Shown here piece by piece: positions 55,601 to 64,000 of a stretch of 64,000 bases of DNA. The position numbers were made by a program, and so were the translations under genes. Source of the DNA: Symsagittifera roscoffensis (Eukaryota; Xenacoelomorpha; Acoela; Convolutidae); the NCBI RefSeq assembly GCF_963678635.1, contig NC_087063.1, positions 77,399,617 to 77,463,616 of the forward strand. Reading direction: 5' to 3'. The number at the start of each line of letters is the position of its first letter. Position 1 is the stretch's first letter. The notes under the pieces are model-generated. The model saw only the letters and a program-made list of their open reading frames with translations. It was not told the origin of the DNA and searched no databases.

Positions 55601-57827
55601 AGTATCAGGGCAAAGCCCTGCATGCTCCAACTTTCATTTAAGTTGTTTGAAAATAATTTTGCTTAAAATCTTAGATACAATTTTCATAAAAATGTTTTTA
55701 AAAAATGTTTTCTTTTGAAATTCCAAACCCCCCGCCCCACTCCCACTTAGGTATATATGCACTTTTTGAGTTCAATTGAATTTCATCTGCTGAAAGTTAA
55801 GTAAATAGAACTCTCCTAATACGAACATGGAAATGGCGCGAAAAAACGTGATCAATTTCTAGTTTCGAAAGTGGAATTTAGTTTTTAGATTTCCAACGGA
55901 ATAAAAACTTTACTATTGATCCAGTTTTCTCAAGTTGGGTTAATGTTAACAGCAAAGTGCCAATCATAAATTGTTCTAGAAATTCAAAGAGCTTGAAGGC
56001 CATCCATTTTTTTGAAGTTCGAAAGTTGAGATTTTTTTAACTAAGTCAGTGTTTTTTTTCTACTCTTTGTGTTCAATTACTTTTTCAAAAGCGTGGCAAA
56101 AAAGGAAGAGTCATTTTTAGTTGAAGTTTCGATCTTGACCTGAATTTAGGCGCAATGAATTTGTACCTTGCTTGCTGTCCTCTTGCTATATTTTTCTGAA
56201 GTAATCGTTCAAAGTAAACAGACTGAATTTAATGTCATTTGAAAAGCAATGGACCATGACCAGACTTTTGGTCATGACCATGACCATCCATCATAAGTTG
56301 AACTTTTGACTTATTCGAGTCCAGATGCAGATTTAAAGTGGCAAAGTTTAGAAATTACGTTTTGAGTGCCTTTTGAAGGTCATAGTTTGATGACATAGTC
56401 ACCTCGAAGTTATTGAAGATTGCTCAATAAGCGATCAAGTGAAAACCAAATATGCTCTCCTACATTTATGTGCCTATTTTTAAACTAATAAGTCTTTATT
56501 GTTCGTTTCAGCTGAGCCCTTCTCTCCCAAACAAGTGAACAAGATTGTGAATCACCCCACTAGCTCACAAACAATAACTGCGCACGAGGACAAATATTTG
56601 AGGTATGTATACGGAAGACCATTTTTCCTGAAGTAGGAACCAATCAGACATTCGAAATTAAAGTTATTCAAATTCGGATAGATTGCGCTAAGATTAAGAG
56701 TCGATGATAGTAATTTACACTCTTAAATAGGTCTTGATGATTTTTTTGTTTTAGGAAAAGTCTTAAATGCTCGAATATTTTTTTATAGAAGTGCATTCAT
56801 ACATATTGATGCCTTTATGAATGCACTTAGGTATATAGGCAATTTTTGAGTTCAATTCAAGTTAATTTGCTAAAAGGCAGATAAAAATGCTGAGAAAAAA
56901 CGTGATCAATTTTTAATTTTAAGATTTTAGAGCGGTATAAGCACTTTTATAACACTCCAGTTTTCTCAAATTGGGTTAATTTTATCAAAAAAGTGCCAAT
57001 CATAAATTTTGCTTGTAATTCAAAGAGCTTTAAAAGGCCAAATATTTTTTTCTTTGAAATTCGGAATTTTTGGTTCTGTGCGTTCATTGACTCTATAGGA
57101 ATTGCTTAAGGAAAGCGGAATTTCAAAGTTTTCGGCGACTTTTCCAGGACGAGCAAATTGATTTTCCGAGCTCTCCCAAAACACTATATCGACCCTTTTT
57201 TTGAAGAATTTTGAACACGTGTACGTTGAGGGGGTTACAAGATTGTTTCAAGTAAAGACTAATTATTTTTCGAATGAGGTAACTCTCCACATGAAAGCTC
57301 ACGTTGAGGTAGGGGTGCACAAAACAAAACCAAGCTTTTTACAGTTTCCCCAGCTCATGCCATTTTTGTATATAAACATGAGTTTTACATTTTATACAGG
57401 AAGAAAAAATGTGTTTCTCATTGCGCTATGCAGTCACATTTCAATTTTCCTTGCAATTGAATAACGCGAGCAAAATCATCGAATCAGAAAAAAAAAGTTA
57501 TATAAGTTATATGATAGAATAGCCAAAGCGTTAATTTGGATGTGATTTAGATTTTTCGACCACTCCAGTGGTAAGATGGTGCACCAGATGGTAGCTCATC
57601 TGGACTCCATCACCAGTCTGGCCACTGACCCCTCCGGACTCTACCTCCTGTCCGGATCCCACGACTGCTCGGTGCGCCTCTGGAACCTGGAGTCGAAGAC
57701 CTGTGTACAGGAAGTAGCCGCACACAGGAAGAAACACGACGAGTCAATTTACTCTGTCGCTTTCCATCCCACCAAAGAGTTCTTCGCAAGTGCGGGCGCC
57801 GACGCACTCGCCAAGATTTTCGTCTGA
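49669..57827 (+). CDS. STRN: Striatin, STRIPAK scaffold, 10 exons
   Basis: Regulatory B'''-type subunit of PP2A and scaffold of the STRIPAK complex. Coding exons: 49669-49842, 50452-50555, 50657-50971, 51254-51434, 51602-51872, 53332-53481, 54091-54738, 55018-55161, 56512-56602 and 57551-57827. All are GT-AG and their phases join without a break, giving 784 residues, about the length of human striatin. Domains: SIPGILHFIQHEW and FEMERAHWDVERAELQ (residues ~30-58, caveolin-binding start of the coiled coil), coiled coil continuing with GERKGQENLKRDLVRRIKML, a calmodulin-binding-type basic helix near LLRTYLKEIGY, an acidic low-complexity middle, then seven WD40 repeats from residue ~460 (SEDHTLKLWNL, SADCTVKLWRP, GSHDCSVRLWNLESKTC), ending GADALAKIFV. 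The start ATG precedes MDENKSMNNQQQ. An AATAAA lies near 58664. Introns carry several repeats. No defect seen. Confidence 0.97.
50180..50430 (+). repeat. Dispersed intronic repeat, family A copy (STRN intron 1)
   Basis: Plus-strand blocks TTGATCCAGTTCTCAAAATT, AATTGTTCTAAAAATTCAAAG, CTTGAAGTTCGAAAGTTGAG and a CCTTGACTCTTTTCCAACTG end, finishing about 30 bp before the exon 2 acceptor. Confidence 0.75.
50994..51138. mobile_element. 145-bp TIR element (MITE-like) with a poly-C tract, STRN intron 3
   Basis: The left end CAAGTTAACATCCTCCCCC and the right end, reverse-complemented, CAAGTTAACATCCCCCC are inverted copies. A run of about 20 C lies inside at about 51093-51112. Confidence 0.65.
52555..52628 (+). 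repeat. tRNA-like SINE head, STRN intron 5
   Basis: A-box-like TGGCTGATTGAATAGTGCG and B-box GATTCGAATCC at the expected spacing. GTGTG near the start pairs weakly with CTACAC at the end. Followed by family A-type repeat sequence from about 52700, suggesting the head of a composite SINE. Confidence 0.6.
52760..53250 (+). repeat. Dispersed intronic repeat, family A copy (STRN intron 5)
   Basis: The most complete copy: GAGTCGATGAACGTAGCTCA start, TCGAAAGTGGAATTTAATTT, TTTTGATCCAGTGTTCTCAA, AGAGCTTTAAGGCCATCTA, and a TTCATTGAATCTTTTCCACC end. Confidence 0.8.
55750..56095 (+). repeat. Dispersed intronic repeat, family A copy (STRN intron 8)
   Basis: GGTATATATGCACTTTTTGA, TCGAAAGTGGAATTTAGTTT, TTGATCCAGTTTTCTCAAG, AAAGTGCCAATCATAAATTG and TTCAAAGAGCTTGAAGGCC in order. 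Confidence 0.8.
56690..57110 (+). repeat. Dispersed intronic repeat, family A copy (STRN intron 9)
   Basis: GGTATATAGGCAATTTTTGA, CTCCAGTTTTCTCAAATTGG, AAAAGTGCCAATCATAAATT, AATTCAAAGAGCTTTAAAAG and a GCGTTCATTGACTC end. It begins with a GAGTCGATGATAGTAAT-type segment like the 52.8-kb copy. Confidence 0.8.
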
Positions 57828-60800
57828 ATCATCCTTGATTTGCACCTTCTGCTCACAACCTTGTCGACAGTTCGATACGAGCTGGTTCCAAATTAGATCA
57901 ATTGTTATTGCGATCACAGAGGTAAACTCTAAACGACACTAATGAACCACAGACACACTATCATATTTAGAAAACATGTTTTGTCAATTTTGATCTCGCA
58001 AATGCGCAATTTGATCGCTTCTCCGCGGTCGCATTGGTGATTTTTATGTTTGTGCTTGAATTTGTTGCTCGTTTTCTCTTTGTCTTTAAATTTTATTCGC
58101 TATATTTGAATTCTGACTTCATTGGAATTGGGAAAATTTCGACTTGCTTTATGTTCTTTGGTTGAAATGACATTTTGAGAGTCGAAATTTTTTTATTTTA
58201 TTAATATTTGGCATTTAGAATAATTTGTAGATTCTATTATCAGTATGTAGAAGAGAATACGAATCGTGAAGAAGTTCAGAGAATTCTTTGAAATATTTAT
58301 AGTTCTAATTATATAACAATTAACTGACTGATGTTGCACCCAAATTAACCCAATGAATTTAATTTTATACTTCTTGTTTTTGACAAAATTTGATTACGAC
58401 TCTTTTTCCTTTTTGCCCACCTCACAAAAACATCATTTTATATTAGAAAGCATGGTTTTCGTTCCGACCATTGAAAATGGGGAGGAACTTTGTATTCCTG
58501 AGTTTTAGTTTTTTTTTGTTTTCCACGCAAAATCAGGTACGACAAGTAATCATCGGACTAAGTGATATATCATATTATAGCCCTTTCAGTCGCAATTCGA
58601 ACTATATTAAAATAAACTACGAAAGTTTTCCGATTTGAAAATTTTGATTTTTGTCTTAATTCGAGTAAATAAAGCATGGGAGCAGGCTTACAAGCTGAAT
58701 TTTGCCTAATTTAAGACCTTAAAACTTAATTTTCAGCAATTAAAATTAGTTTTTAGTCTCAATTTTTTCCTTTTTTCTTTAGTTTTTCTACATATCTTTC
58801 TACAAAACAGATCCTTTTATCACACCAAGCAGAAAAAACTACTCTAATTTTCTAAAGACTACGCTCGGAACCTTCTGTGCTACTTGCAAAGTAGTCGGCT
58901 ATCCTTGTTTAGTGTTGTCTTTATTGACTACTTTAAACGTTTTTTGGACCTCCAAGAACTCATGACTACCTTAGCAAGTTCATAGAGTGTATTTCATTTT
59001 CGATTGAAGTATCTTTTAGAAAACGGGAACTTGACTTTTAAAGAGTTAATGACTAAATTCTTTCTTGCGTACCATTAATTAGGCATAAAAAATTTTTCCT
59101 ATTTGCTTTATTAATACTTTTTATTAATTTTAGGTCTGCTCCCACTTTTTTATAGGTCGAGTGGTAACCTTTATACCTTACTGTGTGGGGTTTGAGTCCC
59201 AGCCAGACCTGCTTTTTTTCAGAATGTATGAAATTGAATTTTTTCCCCAAAAAATTTAAATTTTCAGACTTTCGTTTGTCTCAAGTTTTGACGTGACTTA
59301 GAAGCTCTTCCACAAAATCATTTTCTTCGGCTCATTTAAGGTCTGCTCAAAAGTTGTCGGCTGCGTTTCCGCTTTGTAATTTTTTTACCGTTGCTAAATT
59401 AAAATTCAGATGTTTTGCTTGTCATGTTTGCCTAGATTGAACTTGGTATTGAGACATACAAAAATTAAAATTTTAGCAGACCTAATTTTTCCAATATTTT
59501 TTGTTACCTTTTTTTAATGTTTGTATTGTATCGCAAGTGTTGCAAAACTCAGCTTCACTTCTAAGTTAATTGAAAATTTTATTCAGGTTTATGTCTTGTT
59601 GAAATTAATTTCACTTCAAACCAAAAGATTAGAAATTATGCGAACACCGCTTCGCGCTTCGAAGTTGGACGAATCATAGTTTGGTTTTCGAATTGAAACA
59701 ATATCAAATTGACATATAGACTTTTTCGCAGATTAAAAAATTGTTCAATAGTTTATTTGATCAACTATGTGGTTGTGTCATAAATTGATATCCTTTGACC
59801 ATTTTTGTATATTTAAAACAATTTCTACTGAATTTTGTTACTATTTTGTTTTTAATTTACAATATGAATTGATGCCTCAGAATAGCCCTAATTCGACTGA
59901 TAGTAGCAAATGTTGATGTGGTTAAACCCTAAAATTTCGCACGCATTGAGAATGACTGATATTGTTTTTGACATTAAATACTTGCATTTTAAAATTTTCA
60001 TTGAACGATTCAAAAAATAGTTTATCAATAGATTGATTTCGCTTTTTTTCTTTGTTCTTTCATATCAATTCTTTTTTTCTTAGATGTTTTGTAGTGATTT
60101 TGGCTGAAAGCGCCGTGTTTTGGTAGAAAGTCTAAAAAACGACAAATCTTTTCGAAATAGTTTTAGTAAATCATGCACAGTTTCATTGCTTCAGGCATCG
60201 CGGAAATAGTTTTTCAAATCAATTGATTTCAAATGTGAGAGGAAAATAGAAAAGAGCCTTAAATGTATCCTAAAGGTGGTTTGAGTTCGAAACTGGTTGA
60301 GAATGTTTTTATATGGACGCTCATAGTTGATCCAGGGTTCCAAAAGTTTTGGTTGCTAGGGAACAATTTCATCAAGTACCTTCAATTGGGCCGAGGTGCT
60401 CAATTGTGGAAAAATATTAAAATTTTTAAGCTTATCATATGGGTTTTTGTTCATGATGTGAGCAGGGTTGAAGTGGTTACGTCACTAACTCTCAATCGGA
60501 AGACCAGACGTTCGACGCCCTCCTGGATCGCTGCTTGAGGATGAGGCAACATTAGCCACCACAGAAAACGCATCTAAATTAGAAGCAGGGGTGCATGACA
60601 GTTCTCTGTAAAAAATTGAACAGCTCATTTGTCGGTCTGCTACTTGTGGATTAATTGTCTTAAAAGCTATTTAAAAATAAATTTAATTTCAAAAATGGAC
60701 CTCGAAATTTTCTCTGAAATAGTCAAGTATGTGTATGAAACTGCATCAGATGCTGCTGTCTGACTACATTTTAAATTTTATAGCCATTAACTTCCATGTC

Positions 60801-61347
60801 AAATGTCTTCTTTAAGCCAGAAGGTTCGAAGTTATTTGAAAACTGCTCCGCGCTTTAAAGTTTGACGAATATTATTTTGGTTCGCGATTAGAAACGTTGT
60901 CAAATTGATTCCCAGAGTTTTTCGCAAGTCATATCAAAATTGTTTACCAAATAACCTGAATCGTTTGATAAACAAGGTGACTTTTGAATAAATTGATTTG
61001 TTTTCAGCATTTCTACATTTTCAAAACAAATTTGTTGTTATTTTGATGAGGCGACATTTAGTACCTCATTTATTTTGCTGTCTTTTGCAGCCATGCTGCA
61101 TAGTTATTTACCAGTCTGCTCAAGGTCACCGGATTGGCCTTACCGAGCGACACACTGTGTGTGATCACTCTTATGTTTTTGTATACATCGTTGTTAGATG
61201 TAAAGTTTATTCAATCTCTATTCGTTCTATTTCATTTAGTCAAAGTCTGACTAACTAAATCTCAAGTAACTAAGAATCAAAGCAACTAATCAATCAATTC
61301 ACTATTACGAACAATCTAGTTTTGTCCTTTAAATCTCGGAAAATCTC
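57828..61347. other. Gene-free stretch downstream of STRN
   Basis: Contains the STRN 3' UTR, then AT-rich DNA. tRNA-like heads lie at 59152-59212 (GGTCGAGTGGTAACC ... GGTTTGAGTCCC, with AGGTC/GACCT ends) and 60460-60535 (GAAGTGGTTACGTCA ... GACGTTCGACGCCC). A solo GGCTCTTTTCTATTTTCC TIR end (reverse complement) is at about 60240-60266. The part just before 61348 may be the 5' LTR of the Ty3 element, but with the 3' LTR outside the window it cannot be confirmed. Confidence 0.5.
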
Positions 61348-64000
61348 ATGGCGCAGCCAGCAGTTCCTGTGAACGAAGACAGGACTGACCTGTTGGGTAT
61401 TCCCCCTTTTTGGGCGAAACCTTCGATTAACCCCCCATTCCTTTGGGAATCTTGGATTGGACAGTTCTTCCTGGCGGTGGGGTTAAAAGATAACCTGAAC
61501 CCTCAGGAGTTATTAGCAGAACCCACGGAGGTAATCGATGAACCACCTCCAAAAGCTGAGATCATAGGAGCGACGGAAACAGCTGCGGAGGCCGATGCAC
61601 GCCTCCTCAGAGATCAGGCAGCAGTTCGCCGCATGGCCGAATACAATGCCGAGCGCAGAAGGAAAGGCTCCAGAATAGGCCTCAACTGGTTCTATCACGA
61701 AGCAGAAGCCCGACTGAAGTCACGGTTGTTTTTCGCTCTAGGAAACGAAGGGAAACGACGCTTCGCGGATTCCTACCCGCATACGGACATCAGTGTCACT
61801 CCTTTCCGTGATTTCCACAAAGCCTGCGAAACACTATTCAAGATAGAACGCGATTATACTGTCGAGCGCATTAAACTGTACAACAATATCTTTATGTTGG
61901 AAAATGACACCTTTTCTTCATTCTACGCTCGCCTCAGTGCTCAAATTGCCTTGTGTAATTGGCCACGTGCTCAAGAGAGGGATACCCTGTAAGATCTTTT
62001 CATAGGACGAATTCGTGATGTGGATGTGCAACAGCAGCTGATTAAGGCAAAAGCAGATTTAGACGATACATTCCAACTCGCTCTAGAATGCGAAAAAGGG
62101 GCTAGTACGTCGGCCCAGTTCCAAAAACTACTCCCACATAACCAAGTCACTGGAAATGTCAAGATAAAACAAGAACCCACTTTCTCAATACAGTCATCTA
62201 GAGGAAAGCTGAATACTCCTCAGAACAACTCTAATCGACCAAATATACAAAGTAACAAAGGCAACAAAGCATGTTATTTCTGTGGCAACCCTTTTAGCCC
62301 GGAACACAGAAAGTCGTGTCCCGCTCGAGAGGTTACCTGCAATCTTTGCAAAAAACGAGGTCATTTTGCTAAATGCTGTAACTCGTCAAGACGTCGCGTC
62401 AATTTGGTCGATGATAGTGAGGAAGTGACTGACCCTTCAATTGACTGTAACTTCATTGATGCAGACTATGATAGCGAACCCGAATACAGTGTGCTACAAC
62501 TTGAAAGTGCTGTTAGGATTGATAGCGTTGAGCTTCTCAGATCAAACAAAGGGAAACCGAGAAGCCTCAGTATCCAGCTGCGTACGGGTTCGAGCTTCTT
62601 CTACTCAACCATCGACACTGGAAGTCCTGTCTCATTCATTAATAAACGGACTTGCGATTTGATATTACAGCGCAACCCGTCGTTCAAATTTCGAGACGTA
62701 GCACGGAATCCTATAGACACTCTGTATGTTGATTACAGTAAAAAACCAATCCGCCTTCTCGGCTCAGTTTGTCTACCGATCTCGTCTAGTGGTTGGAGAG
62801 TGGAAGAGGCTTGCTTCCTTGTCTCGGAGAACAGAACAAGAAACCTGTTGGGTTTGGACTTACAAGACCAATTGGGAATAGTGACCACCCAACTGAAGGC
62901 AGAACACGTTCAGCAACTTGAGGTTCTGAACCAGGATCCTGTCTCCGATTATTGGAGTTCTTTCTTCGCTAAAAATTACGCGCACGTATTTAATCGATTA
63001 GGAAGATCAAAGAACCACAAAGTGTTTACAAACTTCAAGTATCCACTGGTACCACGTCAGGTTAAGGGACGTAAAGTCCCAATTCACATCCAGGACAGAG
63101 TCGCTAACGAAATCAAACAGTTGGTAAAACAAGGTCACATTGAGAAACTGGACAAATGCACAACTGACTATTTCATAGCACCCATTGTACTGACTGCCAA
63201 GAAGGACGGCTCGATAAAACTTGCTTTAAATGCTAAACCGATGAATGCGCAAATCTGGAAGAACAAGTACCAGATGCCAAATATTCACGAGCTTGTTGAT
63301 TCTGTGGCTCAAATAATCACTAAAGATGTACCAGGCACCGTTTGGTTCACCTCGTTAGACTTGAAATATGCTTTCAGTCAGCTGCCATTGTCTTCAGCCA
63401 CCAGCAATCATTGTAATTTCAATATTTTATGCGGAGATGCTACGGGAACCTATCGGTTTAAGACAGGGTTCTATGGGTTGACCGACATGCCAACCGAGTT
63501 TCAGAAGGCGATGGATTGTACCTTGCAAGGATTAGAAGGTGTGGTTTGCTACCTCGACGACATTCTAGTAGTCACAAAAGGAGACGTTCAAGCACAATGA
63601 CTTGGTTGAAAGAGTGATTGATGCGATTCGATCACTTAAACCTCCCAAAACCTTAAAGCAGCTCCGCTCGTTTATGGGGACGTTAAATCACTTACAACGA
63701 TTCATACCTGATCTACACACATATACCGTTCATTTCCGAGAATCTCTAAAGGCATGTAACAAACAGTCTTTTCGGTGGGGGGAGGAACAAGATAGCGCCT
63801 TCAAGAGTATCATAAATATGTTGGCTAATATTCCCAATTTATTCCATTATGACTCTTCAAAAAGTTCTCGGGTGAAATGTGACGCTAGTCATAACGGGTT
63901 AGGGGCATGTTTGGAACAGGAGATCGAACCAGGAGTTTGGGCCCCAACCGCGTTTGCCTCACGCTTTCTCAATAATGCTGAGACAAAATATAGTACGAAT
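61348..64000 (+). mobile_element. Ty3/gypsy retrotransposon gag-pol, truncated by the window end
   Basis: A single gag-pol frame from ATG 61348 with one stop (61990-61992). Gag: capsid-like helices (FHKACETLFKIERDYTVERI) then zinc knuckles, CYFCGNPFSPEHRKSC and the canonical CNLCKKRGHFAKCC. Protease: STIDTGSPVSFI with the catalytic DTG. RT: IVLTAKKDGSIKLALNAK, SLDLKYAFSQLPL, TGFYGLTDMPTEFQKAMD and the YLDD box (CYLDDILVV). A one-base loss near 63595 shifts the frame, and the RT thumb is shortened: the segment between DLVE and LKPPKTLKQLRSFMG lacks several dozen expected residues. RNase H starts at VKCDASHNGLGACLEQ and runs open to the window edge. Confidence 0.93.

Noticed and set aside
57531-57807. 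Minus-strand ORFs over the last striatin exon
   Set aside because: They are shadows of the WD40 repeat coding sequence.
61070-61347. 5' LTR and primer-binding site of the second Ty3 element
   Set aside because: No second LTR copy is in the window and no convincing tRNA-complementary site could be fixed, so the boundary is not called.

Overview
The window is animal nuclear DNA. Genes have GT-AG introns, intergenic and intronic DNA is AT-rich, and there are non-LTR LINEs, Penelope-like elements (PLEs), Ty3/gypsy elements and tRNA-derived repeats. Five host genes are recognisable and all are universal animal genes, so I can say metazoan, probably an invertebrate, but cannot name a phylum.

Layout: 1-3990 is a decayed LINE with an internally triplicated reverse-transcriptase segment. 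4861-20441 (minus) is a gamma-synergin gene (SYNRG, 8 exons, 1358 codons, every splice phase consistent). Its largest intron (11530-5852) holds an HSP70 gene on the same strand (7095-9207), and that gene is itself split by a 191-bp TIR element. 21172-22370 (minus) is mitochondrial Mn superoxide dismutase (SOD2, 2 exons). 23016-23429 (minus) is V-ATPase subunit G. 23785-34357 is a nested retroelement pile: a PLE terminal repeat broken by a nearly intact LINE, then a full-length PLE and a 5'-truncated PLE head to tail, all with hammerhead-like ribozyme motifs in their termini. 34650-45100 is a decayed, very long Ty3/gypsy-type element with unusual ORFs beyond the integrase. 47187-49512 (minus) holds LINE pieces. 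49669-57827 (plus) is a complete striatin gene (STRN, 10 exons, 784 codons). 57828-61347 has no gene. 61348-64000 is the 5' part of a second, better preserved Ty3/gypsy element cut by the window edge.

The host genes do not form a pathway: clathrin/AP-1 trafficking, chaperone, antioxidant enzyme, proton pump and STRIPAK scaffold. The most interesting material is in the mobile DNA: an HSP70 whose only coding intron looks like a MITE; PLE reverse transcriptases with a PHD-like zinc finger inserted between catalytic motifs B and C; hammerhead-like motifs, one pair forming a perfect 87-bp inverted repeat; a Ty3 element with macrodomain-like, SGNH-like and possibly eIF4E-like ORFs; and a dispersed intronic repeat found only in the sense orientation of its host genes.

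Limits: exon boundaries were read by eye from splice motifs and reading-frame continuity. Family assignments come from recognising motifs, not from database searches.
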